A stretch of DNA of 16,191 nucleotides, from positions 1-16,191 of the forward strand of contig JASFPJ010000039.1 of assembly GCA_050116035.1 (NCBI GenBank), in the 5' to 3' direction. Source of the stretch: SOIA01 sp050116035. Lineage in GTDB: Bacteria; Acidobacteriota; Aminicenantia; Aminicenantales; Aminicenantaceae. The position numbers and the translations under genes are program-made. Positions 1-6,866 of this stretch are shown here, one piece after another. Positions within the stretch are counted from its first letter, which is position 1. Each line of letters begins with the position of its first letter. A model generated the notes under the pieces. It had not been told where the DNA came from. It searched no databases and saw only the letters and a list, made by a program, of their open reading frames with translations.

Positions 1-258
1 CTGGATGAGGCCACCTCTGCCTTGGATTCTGAATCGGAAAGACTCGTCCAGATCGCTCTGGCTAATGTCATGGAGAATCGAACGACTTTTATCATTGCCC
101 ACCGCCTCTCCACGGTCAGGAGCGCGGATAGGATTTTTGTGGTGGACAAGGGTCGAATTGCCGAAACGGGCACACACGAGGAGCTCTGTCAGCTGGACGG
201 AATCTATAAAAAATTGTATGATTTGCAGTTCCTGGAAGGGGAGGATACAGTCCTTTGA
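1..258 (+). CDS. ABC exporter, C-terminal end of ATPase domain (partial, MsbA-like)
   Basis: The gene is cut by the window edge; only the last 85 codons are present. The first codons read LDEATSALD, the Walker B motif and D-loop of an ABC ATPase. The H-loop follows in IIAHRLSTVRSADRIFVV, about 30 residues later. The tail (GTHEELCQLDGIYKKLYDLQF) is typical of fused membrane/ATPase exporters of the MsbA/lipid-flippase type, which move lipids or hydrophobic compounds across the inner membrane. The substrate cannot be told from this fragment; MsbA is a guess based on the tail. It heads the plus-strand operon as seen here, and its stop codon overlaps the TTG start of yicC by four bases, so the two are probably translated together. 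Confidence 0.9.
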   Translation: MDEATSALDSESERLVQIALANVMENRTTFIIAHRLSTVRSADRIFVVDKGRIAETGTHEELCQLDGIYKKLYDLQFLEGEDTVL

Positions 259-1133
259 TTCAGAGTATGACCGGATTTGCGGAGAGGAGGTCGGATTCCA
301 AGACTCTTTCGGTGAAGTTCAGTGTCAGAAGTCTGAACCATCGGTTCTTGGATTGGAATTACCGGGGAACCCAGATCGGCGGAGTGGAAAGTCAGCTCCG
401 GGCCATCCTCCAGAAGAAATTTCGCAGGGGGAGGTTTGAAGTCTTTCTAGAAATGATCTATCTCAATCCTGCGGCCTGGGAACTCCGCATCAACGAAGAC
501 TTGCTCCGTAAAATCCTCTCTTCTGTGGAAAAGCTCTCTTCTCGGATGAAACAAAGAGTTAGTTTTTCCGTGGATAGAGTGTTCAATCTGCCCCAGGTCA
601 TGGAGTTGAAGAGAAAGAGCTTCACTCCCGAGGAAGTGGGCTTTTTGGAGAATAGTTTTGAAAAAACGCTGGATGACGTTCTCAAGATGAGGAAGAGAGA
701 AGGAAGGGAAATCGCTCGCGATATCCGGAACACTCTGGATAATATAAAACAGGCTGTCAACTGGATCGAGAGGATGGCCAGGAAACAGCCTTTTCTTATC
801 CGCGAGAAATTGAAGAGGCGGATGAAGGAACTCAGCCATGAAAGCCCGCTGTCAGAGGAAAAACTCGTGGAAGAGGCGGCTTATCTGGCTCAAAGATACG
901 ATTTAGCAGAGGAAGTCACAAGATTGAAAAGTCATATAGATTATGCTCTGAAGCTTCTTTCTCCCAAGCGGATGGAGCCTGTTGGGAGGAAACTTGATTT
1001 TGTCGCCCAGGAGCTTTTTAGAGAGGTCAACACCATAAACTCAAAATCCCAGGATATCGAGATCACTAAAAAGGCTTTAAACATTAAAGGAGAGGTGGAA
1101 AGCATTCGGCAGCAGGTTCAAAATGTCGAATAG
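255..1133 (+). CDS. yicC: YicC/YloC family endoribonuclease
   Basis: A 292-residue protein of normal length for the YicC/YloC family, whose members are endoribonucleases linked to small-RNA turnover and stationary-phase survival. Visible family marks are SMTGFAE (residues 4-10), VRSLNHRFLD (24-33), DLAEEVTRLKSHI (216-228) and the C-terminal DUF1732 block GRKLDFVAQELFREVNT (244-260), ending in a helical tail. The start is the TTG at 255: it gives the usual MxxSMTGFA N-terminus and has a GGAGG about ten bases upstream, whereas the ATG at 267 would remove the residues before MTGFA. It overlaps the ABC gene by four bases and is followed 37 bases later by gmk, its usual neighbour in many bacteria. 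The small remA gene sometimes found between them is absent. Confidence 0.92.
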   Translation: MIQSMTGFAERRSDSKTLSVKFSVRSLNHRFLDWNYRGTQIGGVESQLRAILQKKFRRGRFEVFLEMIYLNPAAWELRINEDLLRKILSSVEKLSSRMKQRVSFSVDRVFNLPQVMELKRKSFTPEEVGFLENSFEKTLDDVLKMRKREGREIARDIRNTLDNIKQAVNWIERMARKQPFLIREKLKRRMKELSHESPLSEEKLVEEAAYLAQRYDLAEEVTRLKSHIDYALKLLSPKRMEPVGRKLDFVAQELFREVNTINSKSQDIEITKKALNIKGEVESIRQQVQNVE

Positions 1134-1159
1134 ACACATTTTGTGATATTATGCAGTTT

Positions 1160-1165
1160 GGAGGA
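1160..1165 (+). promoter_or_regulatory. ribosome binding site of gmk
   Basis: GGAGGA lies five bases before the ATG at 1171 but only two bases before the in-frame TTG at 1168. The spacing therefore favours the ATG as the gmk start. Confidence 0.7.
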
Positions 1166-1170
1166 ATTTG

Positions 1171-1773
1171 ATGCTTTTTATCATCACCGGCCCATCAGGA
1201 TGCGGAAAGTCCACAATAGTTCATCGGGTGCTGGATGAACTGGAAAATATCAGCTTTTCGGTCTCTCATACAACCCGCAAGAAAAGAGAATCAGAGAAAG
1301 AGGGAGTGCATTACTATTTCGTCTCCAAGCCTGAGTTCGAGCAGATGATCAAAGAAGAGAGATTGTTCGAGTGGACGGTCTTTCAGGGGAATCACTACGG
1401 CACCTCCAAAAGGGAGGTGGAAAGGAAAGGATCTGTAGGAGACCTCCTTCTGGATATCGATGTTCATGGAGCCAAAGAGATCAAGTCGAGATTAAAGAAG
1501 GCAGTATTCATCTTCATCCTTCCGCCCTCATTTGAGGAGTTGAAAAAGAGGCTGAAAGCGAGGGGCCAGGAGGGTGCCGAATCTATCCAAGAAAGGCTTG
1601 AAGTCGCCAGGAAGGACATCCGGCTCTATCCCCAGTTTGATTATATAATCGTCAATGATAACCTGGATAGAGCTGTCAAATGTCTGGAGTCGATCATTCG
1701 CTGCATGAGGTGCAGTCTCGAATACAAGAAGAGAGAGATCGTGCCCGTTCTCCAGAGTTTCTCCAAAGATTGA
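1171..1773 (+). CDS. gmk: guanylate kinase
   Basis: A 200-residue cytoplasmic kinase that phosphorylates GMP (and dGMP) to GDP with ATP, in purine nucleotide synthesis. The P-loop GPSGCGKST is at residues 7-15. The GMP-binding segment starts SHTTRKKR (32-39) and continues to GVHYYF. YGTSK (76-80), LLDIDVHGAKEI (93-104) and the lid/arginine region ARGQEGAESIQERL (130-143) are all in place, followed by FDYIIVNDNLDRA near 157-169. Length and motifs are standard, so it should be active. It lies between yicC and coaBC as in many bacteria, but rpoZ, which often follows gmk, is not there: coaBC starts only 12 bases after the stop. Confidence 0.95.
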   Translation: MLFIITGPSGCGKSTIVHRVLDELENISFSVSHTTRKKRESEKEGVHYYFVSKPEFEQMIKEERLFEWTVFQGNHYGTSKREVERKGSVGDLLLDIDVHGAKEIKSRLKKAVFIFILPPSFEELKKRLKARGQEGAESIQERLEVARKDIRLYPQFDYIIVNDNLDRAVKCLESIIRCMRCSLEYKKREIVPVLQSFSKD

Positions 1774-1785
1774 TCCGAGGTCGAG

Positions 1786-2979
1786 ATGAAAATAATTGCC
1801 TTAGGAATATCGTCTTCTATCAGCATATACAAAGCCTGTGATATCATCAGGCGGATTCAGGACAAGAAGTTTGAAGTCCAGGTGATTCTGACCAAGAACG
1901 CTTCCCGTATGATTTCTCCTCTTCTCTTCAGTGCGCTTTCAGGACGGGAGGTGATCGTTGACCCCTTTGAGGAAGAGCAGTCGGAGAGAATTTCCCATGT
2001 GGCGCTGGCCAAGGAGGCTTCACTCTTCCTGGTAGCTCCAGCGACGGCGAACATCATCGGCAAATTCGCTTCGGGAGTCGCCGATGACTTCCTCTCGACT
2101 TTTTATACGGTTATCGGGTGTCCTGTTCTTATTGCACCCGCGATGAATGAGTCCATGTACCTGCACCGCCAGACTCAGCAAAACATCCGGAAACTCAAAG
2201 GCCTGGGAGTCAAATTCGTGGAACCGGAAAAGGGATTCCTGGCCTGTCAGGATACGGGGTGGGGAAGACTGGCTTCACCGGAAAAAATTGTTGAAGAAGG
2301 GCTGACACTCATCCAGAAAAGTAAGAGTTTGAAGGGTAAAACGATCCTGGTGACAGCCGGGCCCACGCGCGAATTCCTGGACCCTGTGCGTTTTCTCACC
2401 AATCGCTCCAGCGGGAAAATGGGTTATGCACTTGCGGAGGAAGCACTCAGGCGTGGAGCCAAAGTCATCCTTGTTTCGGGCCCCACTCCTATTTTCCCGC
2501 CACCGGAAGCTGCTTTCAGAGATGTCCAGACCGCAGAAGATATGAAAAGGGAAGTAGCGAAGTATTTCCCCAAAGCGGATGTCGTACTCATGGCCGCCGC
2601 TGTTTCGGATTTTACTTTTGCGCAGACCGCTTCGAGCAAAATCAAGAAAGAGAAATTCGGCGAGAGTATCCAGATCACACCTGCCCCAGACCTCCTTCAA
2701 GAGTTGAGCCGGAAAAAGGGATCGAAGGTTTTAGTGGGATTCGCGGCTGAGACAGAGAATGCGGTCGATAACGCCATTGAGAAGCTAAAGAAGAAAAGGC
2801 TGGATATGATCGTTGTCAATAATGTACTGGATGAAGGGATTGGCTTTGAATCTGATTTTAACCGGGTGAGCATTGTTTTTTCCGGCGGTCAAGCGATTCA
2901 AACCGAAAAGATGACTAAAGTCGAGATCAGCCAGATCATCCTGGATAAAGTCGAGGAAATCGTTGGGAAAAAAAGCTGA
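1786..2979 (+). CDS. coaBC: bifunctional phosphopantothenoylcysteine decarboxylase / phosphopantothenate-cysteine ligase
   Basis: A 397-residue fused enzyme for two steps of coenzyme A synthesis. The CoaB half joins cysteine to 4'-phosphopantothenate using CTP, and the FMN-dependent CoaC half decarboxylates the product to 4'-phosphopantetheine. The N-terminal CoaC half (about 1-175) shows the catalytic histidine in ERISHVAL (His71), the PAMNESM motif (118-124) and the conserved cysteine in LACQDTGWGR (Cys154). The C-terminal CoaB half (about 184-395) shows TAGPTREFLDP (190-200), TNRSSGKMGYALAEEA (205-220), the lysine-rich KIKKEK (285-290) and VVNNV. A GAGG lies five bases before the ATG. The 3' end overlaps the next gene by 17 bases. 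CoaD, the next enzyme of the pathway, is on the other strand further along. Confidence 0.95.
   Translation: MKIIALGISSSISIYKACDIIRRIQDKKFEVQVILTKNASRMISPLLFSALSGREVIVDPFEEEQSERISHVALAKEASLFLVAPATANIIGKFASGVADDFLSTFYTVIGCPVLIAPAMNESMYLHRQTQQNIRKLKGLGVKFVEPEKGFLACQDTGWGRLASPEKIVEEGLTLIQKSKSLKGKTILVTAGPTREFLDPVRFLTNRSSGKMGYALAEEALRRGAKVILVSGPTPIFPPPEAAFRDVQTAEDMKREVAKYFPKADVVLMAAAVSDFTFAQTASSKIKKEKFGESIQITPAPDLLQELSRKKGSKVLVGFAAETENAVDNAIEKLKKKRLDMIVVNNVLDEGIGFESDFNRVSIVFSGGQAIQTEKMTKVEISQIILDKVEEIVGKKS
2953..2957 (+). promoter_or_regulatory. ribosome binding site supporting a TTG start
   Basis: GAGGA, inside the end of coaBC, lies five bases before the TTG at 2963. It supports this TTG as the start of the uracil-DNA glycosylase rather than the in-frame ATG at 3026. 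Confidence 0.5.
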
Positions 2980-3634
2980 AAAGATCATAGAAAACCTCGA
3001 GGAGAGAGTTAAATTTTTTTCTCAGATGGGCATTGATTTCATCGAGTCATCTTCAGTATCCGAAGAGCCTTCCTCTCCTTCCTTCCAATCCTTGATAGAA
3101 CAGATCCTGGATTGCCAGAAGTGCTCCCTTGCCCAGGGAAGGAAGAATGCTGTACCGGGAGAGGGGAGCCTCGAAACAGATTTGATGTTCGTGGGCGAAG
3201 CGCCGGGTCGGGATGAGGATATTCAAGGTCGGCCTTTTGTGGGAAGAGCGGGCCAGCTTCTCACAAAGATCATAAATGCCATGCATTTTAAGAGAGAAGA
3301 GGTTTATATCACGAATGTCGTAAAATGCAGGCCACCTGAAAACAGAACTCCCCATGTGGATGAGATCGAGAAGTGCAAAGGTTATCTCCTGAGTCAGATA
3401 GAGATGATTAGGCCGAAAGTTATTGTCACACTCGGAAAGGTGGCGACGGACTTTTTTGTCCGCAGTCGCCTGGGGATGTCAGCCCTGAGAGGGAAATTCA
3501 CCGATTATGGAGACATTCAGGTGATGCCGACTTTTCATCCCTCCTACCTTATCCGGAACGAGCCCAACAAAATACTCAAGAAGATGGTCTGGGAAGACAT
3601 GAAGAAAGTCATGGCCTTCCTGGGCAAAGAATGA
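2963..3634 (+). CDS. family 4 uracil-DNA glycosylase with an iron-sulfur cluster
   Basis: A 223-residue base-excision repair enzyme that removes uracil from DNA, the product of cytosine deamination. The four cysteines expected to hold the 4Fe-4S cluster of family 4 enzymes are visible at residues 51 and 54 (CQKC), 122 (KCRPPENRTP) and 138. The catalytic block GEAPGRDEDIQGRPF is at 78-92, TNVVKCRPPENR at 117-127 and the C-terminal motif HPSYLIR at 192-198. Residues 1-45 are a loosely conserved N-terminal extension, common in bacterial members. The start is probably the TTG at 2963, which has a good ribosome binding site and overlaps coaBC by 17 bases; ATG 3026 is the alternative. It overlaps priA by four bases (ATGA), which suggests coupled translation of a repair gene and a replication-restart gene. 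Confidence 0.92.
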   Translation: MGKKAEKIIENLEERVKFFSQMGIDFIESSSVSEEPSSPSFQSLIEQILDCQKCSLAQGRKNAVPGEGSLETDLMFVGEAPGRDEDIQGRPFVGRAGQLLTKIINAMHFKREEVYITNVVKCRPPENRTPHVDEIEKCKGYLLSQIEMIRPKVIVTLGKVATDFFVRSRLGMSALRGKFTDYGDIQVMPTFHPSYLIRNEPNKILKKMVWEDMKKVMAFLGKE

Positions 3635-5775
3635 CCTTGTACGCTGAAGTTATCCTTTCCCTGCCAGTCAGCCAGACTTTTATCTACGCTATCCCAGAAT
3701 CACTGCGTATAATAACCATGGTTGGGTCGCGTGTCCTTGTCCCACTCGGACAGAGGATGATGACCGGGTTTGTCGTGAAGCTCAGGAAAAAAAGGCTGTC
3801 TTCCGAGATTAAGCTTAAAGAAATCGTGGAAGTGCTGGATGATGAGCCTGTTTTTTCGTCTGCCTTCCTTTCCTTTACCAGAAAGCTGAGTGATTATTAT
3901 TACTCCTCCTGGGGAGATATGCTTCAGGCTTCACTCCCCCCATCCTTTATTCTCAAGAGCCAGGCAAGGGTGTCTCTCACTGAAAAGGGAGAAGACGCAG
4001 TCCTCCAGGAAGGCCTCACTGGGGAGGAAATAGAGGTTCTGAATCTCCTCAGGATGAAAGAATACAGTGTGTTCTTCCTGAAAAGGAAGTTGAGGATAAA
4101 AAATCTTTCGACTCTTCTTTCCCGTATGGAGAAGAAAGGATTGGTTCAAATACAGAGAGATATCAAAAGGATGAGGCCGAAAAGAGCGCTCTCTGTAACA
4201 AAAACTGAATCTCAGCTAGAAATGGATTTTTCTCTGGATGCCCATTCCCGCCAGATCGCCGATGAGATCGTTTCTGCACTCGGGCAACAGGTTTTTTCCT
4301 CATTCTTCCTTTATGGGCCTGCAGAAAAAAGGGAATCTGTTTATTTTCATCTGATTAGAAGAATTCTCAAAGGGGGAAGGAAAGCGTTATTTTTAGTTCC
4401 AGAGATCGCTTCCACGCAGACTTTGAGAGAGAAGTTTGAAAAAAGGCTGGGAGAAAAAGTGGCCCTTCTTCACAGTCAGTTAACTGAGAAGGAGAGAGAG
4501 ATCGAGTGGCTGAGAATTAAAGAGGGAGAGGCAGATATTGTCATCGGGCCTCGCTCAGCTCTTTTTGCACCGATTGATAATCTGGGCTTGGTCGTCGTCG
4601 ATGAAGAGCAGGACGAGTCCTTTTTCCAGCCGGAGAGTCCAAGCTATGATGCCAGGAAAGGAGCCTGGTTGAGAGCCAAACAGGAGAAAGCGGGCCTGGT
4701 TTATGGATCGGAGATTCCTTCAGTCAGCGCGTTTTACAGAGCCAGGAAGAGAAGATGCCTGCTGAGTTTAAAAGGAAGGAGGGATAAGAAAAAGGTTGAA
4801 ATTGTTGACGATAGAAAAGAAAAAGAAGTGATTTCCCGGAGGCTTGCCGAGCGCATTGCGGTAAAACTGAGAAGGAAAGAGCCGGTCCTGGTATTCTTGA
4901 ACCGGCGGGGTTATGCCTCCTATCTTCTTTGCTCACACTGCAGTTTTATCCCACGGTGTGTTCGGTGTGATGTGGCACTGGCCTATCATAAAAGAGAAAA
5001 GAAGCTAGCTTGCCACTCCTGCGGTTATTCGACTCCTGCTGTGGAGAGATGCCCGGATTGTGGCCGCCGGATGATCAGAGGTCGGGGAGCAGGTGTTGAG
5101 GCTGTCGAAGAGAGATTGAAAAGGATCTTTCCCCAGGCAAGGACAGCCTCTTTTGCGACAGACCTGGACAGGAAAGACCAGGATAAAATCCTTCAGGAGT
5201 TCCGGAAAGGGAAAATTGACATCCTGGTTGGAACTCAGCTCCTGGCCCATCAGATTGACCTTCCTTCAGCCTCTTTAGTTTCTATCCTCTCCCCTGAAAC
5301 ACTCCTCACCTTGTCAGACTACAGGGCCAGCCAAAAAACTTTTCAGTCCGTTAGCCAGATGATGAGATTTCTCAGGGAAGAAGGAGAAGCCGAGGCCATC
5401 ATCCAGACGGCGCTTCCCCGCCATTTCAGTATACGTCAGGCCGCGTCCGGGGATTATATGTCTTTCTTTAAGGAAGAGCTGAATTTTCGACGCCTGATGA
5501 AATATCCTCCCTTCACTCATCTGGTTGAGATCCTGTTCCAAGGGGAGAATTTAAGGTATGTCGCCAGACAATCAAGAGAATTTTTTAGCCGGGTGAAGGA
5601 GGCTTCGAAAGATGTCGAAATTTTGGGTCCTGCACTGGCGCCAGTCTCGATGGTAAGGGGGAGGAGCAGGGTTCAACTCATACTTAAAGCACGAAAAAAG
5701 AAAGACCTGGATGATGTTCTTGAGAAATTGCTGCAGTCGGTTAAAGCAAGAAAATCCATCCGTGTTCACGATTAA
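3631..5775 (+). CDS. priA: PriA-like primosomal protein N' with degenerate helicase motifs
   Basis: A 714-residue protein of PriA length and layout. PriA binds stalled forks and reloads the replicative helicase, and normally also has 3'-to-5' helicase activity. The N-terminal DNA-binding part (about 1-100) and a winged-helix part (about 130-180) are recognisable. All eight zinc-ligand cysteines are present at 434, 437, 443, 446, 461, 464, 474 and 477, and NRRGYAS (424-430) and VPEI (256-259) are kept. The ATPase motifs are not. The Walker A position reads LYGPAEKRES (227-236) with no GKT. DEEH is DEEQ (324-327). Motif III GSATP is GSEIP (359-363). Motif V reads GTQLLAHQIDLP (534-545) without the usual KGHHFP. 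The motif VI QVAGRAGR is replaced by QMMRFLRE (576-583). The reading frame is intact, so the protein is probably made but is likely not an ATP-driven helicase. PriA lacking helicase motifs is known in Actinobacteria. The def and fmt genes often found after priA are absent. Confidence 0.9.
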   Translation: MTLYAEVILSLPVSQTFIYAIPESLRIITMVGSRVLVPLGQRMMTGFVVKLRKKRLSSEIKLKEIVEVLDDEPVFSSAFLSFTRKLSDYYYSSWGDMLQASLPPSFILKSQARVSLTEKGEDAVLQEGLTGEEIEVLNLLRMKEYSVFFLKRKLRIKNLSTLLSRMEKKGLVQIQRDIKRMRPKRALSVTKTESQLEMDFSLDAHSRQIADEIVSALGQQVFSSFFLYGPAEKRESVYFHLIRRILKGGRKALFLVPEIASTQTLREKFEKRLGEKVALLHSQLTEKEREIEWLRIKEGEADIVIGPRSALFAPIDNLGLVVVDEEQDESFFQPESPSYDARKGAWLRAKQEKAGLVYGSEIPSVSAFYRARKRRCLLSLKGRRDKKKVEIVDDRKEKEVISRRLAERIAVKLRRKEPVLVFLNRRGYASYLLCSHCSFIPRCVRCDVALAYHKREKKLACHSCGYSTPAVERCPDCGRRMIRGRGAGVEAVEERLKRIFPQARTASFATDLDRKDQDKILQEFRKGKIDILVGTQLLAHQIDLPSASLVSILSPETLLTLSDYRASQKTFQSVSQMMRFLREEGEAEAIIQTALPRHFSIRQAASGDYMSFFKEELNFRRLMKYPPFTHLVEILFQGENLRYVARQSREFFSRVKEASKDVEILGPALAPVSMVRGRSRVQLILKARKKKDLDDVLEKLLQSVKARKSIRVHD

Positions 5776-5794
5776 TAAAAAGTGTAAAAAGGGG

Positions 5795-5845
5795 ACAGGC
5801 TCCTTTTTTTTAAGAAGAGGGACAGTCCCTGAAAAAAGGTGCCTG
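5795..5845. repeat. GGGACAG-type hairpin inside the fold-back element
   Basis: ACAGGCTCCTTTTTT (5795-5809) pairs with the copy ending GGTGCCTGT at 5845, with one mismatch over about 15 bases. In its loop lies a perfect small palindrome, AGGGACAGTCCCT (5818-5830). A hairpin family with the same words recurs at 12749-12850. Confidence 0.7.
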
Positions 5846-5882
5846 TTGTACTTGCTCAGTAATTCGGTAACGTTTTTTAGAT

Positions 5883-5910
5883 GTCATTACGAGCGAAGCG
5901 TGGTAATCTC
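5883..5910 (+). repeat. GTCATTGCGAG...GGCAATCTC-type repeat, copy 1
   Basis: It begins GTCATTACGAGCGAAGCG and ends GGTAATCTC. The word pair GTCATTGCGAG / GGCAATCTC with a central GCGAAGCG-like part is a widespread class of small palindromic repeat in bacterial genomes. This copy carries three changes relative to the reverse complement of copy 3. Confidence 0.75.
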
Positions 5911-5937
5911 TTTAAAAAATTAATGAAACTTTTTTGT

Positions 5938-5971
5938 GAGATTGCCACGTCACTTTGTTCCTCGCAATGAC
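5938..5971 (-). repeat. GTCATTGCGAG...GGCAATCTC-type repeat, copy 2
   Basis: Read on the minus strand it begins GTCATTGCGAGGAACAAAG and ends CGTGGCAATCTC. It is six bases longer than copies 1 and 3 because its centre differs (GGAACAAAGTGACG in place of CGAAGCG). Confidence 0.75.
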
Positions 5972-5979
5972 ATGAAGGT

Positions 5980-6007
5980 GAGATTGCCGCGCTTCGCTCG
6001 CAATGAC
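5980..6007 (-). repeat. GTCATTGCGAG...GGCAATCTC-type repeat, copy 3
   Basis: Read on the minus strand it begins GTCATTGCGAGCGAAGCG and ends CGGCAATCTC. It is nearly the exact inverse of copy 1 and follows copy 2 after eight bases in the same orientation. Confidence 0.75.
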
Positions 6008-6076
6008 ACTTTTGCCATCGATATCATCACAAAAAGTGTTACTGAATTACTGAGCATAAATACCTGTCCCCTTTTT

Positions 6077-6254
6077 GAGGGACTGATCCATTCATTTCTA
6101 AAGTGAAAAAAGAGAAGGGCTGGACCCTCTTTGACCGCATGAGACCCTCACCTTGAGGGAGGTGGATTTATAAGTTGCTTTTTAGATGAGATTCTATCCC
6201 TGAGCGAGTCCTCAGAGATTTTTTACATTAAAAAAAACAGCGTGAGGCCTCTGA
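6077..6254. other. rest of the priA-pil gap, weak hairpins only
   Basis: No gene is seen here. CCCTCACCTTGAGGG (6145-6159) makes a six-base stem with no T run after it. CTGAG (6200-6204) pairs with CTCAG (6211-6215) ahead of a run of six T at about 6219-6224, a weak terminator-like structure on the plus strand. On the minus strand a run of eight T (6238-6231) follows the end of the lipoprotein gene, but the stem before it is poor. No convincing terminator can be named for either operon. Confidence 0.35.
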
Positions 6255-6854
6255 TTATGCGTCTGCGTATTCAGCGAAGTAGATTGTCAGATAGCCTGTG
6301 GCCTGCACAGGATGGCCGGCTATGTCTTCTCCATAAAAAGTGATTTGAGCGACTACCTGTAATAATCTTGATGGATCAATGATTATATCACTTAATGGAG
6401 ATTCGGCTTTGGCCTGTTCTCTAACAATAACAAATTCAATGGTTTCGCTGGAATCAATATCTATTGCGACTGAGAGTCGGCCCTGGAATGTCGCAGGGAC
6501 AGCTGTCGACGGCATATTCAAAGAATCAACGTAGGTGTATCTGACCTCATAGGTATGAATAAATATTCTGTTCTTGTACGACGGACCGGCTCCGATGCTT
6601 GCCGGTTCTTTGAGTTTGGCCTCGAGTGTAGCAGGAATAATATCTGCGACAATGGAGCCATCAAGAAGAGGATCACCTTCAATCACGTCTGACTGGAGAA
6701 AGTCTGCTGAGTCTCCGGCAGCCGTGTAACCCGCCACTTCCACAACCAGAAGTATGCTGCTGCTTGAGTGCTCATCGCGAATTTGACAGGATACCAACAT
6801 TAAAACACACGGAAGAATGGCCAGTATTTTTAAAGCAAATTTTGTTCTTTTCAT
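6255..6854 (-). CDS. small lipoprotein at the end of the pil operon, function unknown
   Basis: A 199-residue protein that I do not recognise. The N-terminus is a lipoprotein signal: basic residues MKRTK, a hydrophobic stretch to residue 20, then the lipobox LVSC with the acylated cysteine at 23. The residues after it (QIRDEHSS) lack an aspartate at +2, so outer-membrane sorting would be expected under the E. coli rule. The rest alternates beta-strand-like segments (ILLVVEVAGY, NRIFIHTYEVRYTYV, GRLSVAIDID, IEFVIV, VVAQITFYGED, ATGYLTIYFAEY), suggesting a small all-beta domain. It starts 12 bases after the pilQ stop on the same strand, so it is very probably the last gene of the coaD-pil operon. 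The position suggests a periplasmic or outer-membrane accessory to the secretin, perhaps a pilotin-like or pilus-linked protein; that is inference from context only. Confidence 0.8.
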   Translation of the reverse strand: MKRTKFALKILAILPCVLMLVSCQIRDEHSSSSILLVVEVAGYTAAGDSADFLQSDVIEGDPLLDGSIVADIIPATLEAKLKEPASIGAGPSYKNRIFIHTYEVRYTYVDSLNMPSTAVPATFQGRLSVAIDIDSSETIEFVIVREQAKAESPLSDIIIDPSRLLQVVAQITFYGEDIAGHPVQATGYLTIYFAEYADA

Positions 6855-6866
6855 TTTTACACCCTG

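Larger units (their letters stand above)
5786..6076. repeat. nested fold-back repeat element (REP/MITE-like)
   Basis: Three nested inverted repeats surround one centre. Outer arms: AAAAAGGGGACAGG at 5786-5799 against its exact reverse complement at 6063-6076. Middle arms: CTCAGTAATTCGGTAAC at 5855-5871 against GTTACTGAATTACTGAG at 6038-6054, one mismatch. Inner arms: 5883-5910 against 5980-6007, 28 bases with three mismatches. The left side also contains its own hairpins (5795-5845). There is no transposase gene inside. The organisation looks like one palindromic element that entered another, or a miniature element with long terminal inverted repeats. It starts 10 bases after the priA stop and would form a large stem in RNA, so it could also affect the 3' end of the operon transcript. 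Confidence 0.8.

Noticed and set aside
1774..1785. A hidden rpoZ between gmk and coaBC
   Set aside because: Only 12 bases separate the genes, and Gmk has no C-terminal extension resembling omega.
5711..5923. A 70-codon open frame overlapping the end of priA
   Set aside because: It lies partly inside priA in another frame and partly in the fold-back repeat; nothing supports it as a gene.
5883..6007. Repeats at 5883, 5938 and 5980 as a possible CRISPR array
   Set aside because: The copies differ in length and orientation, the gaps are uneven (27 and eight bases), and the copies are palindromic mobile-type repeats.
6200..6224. A rho-independent terminator on the plus strand
   Set aside because: The stem is only five base pairs, the T run does not follow directly, and it lies more than 400 bases after priA.
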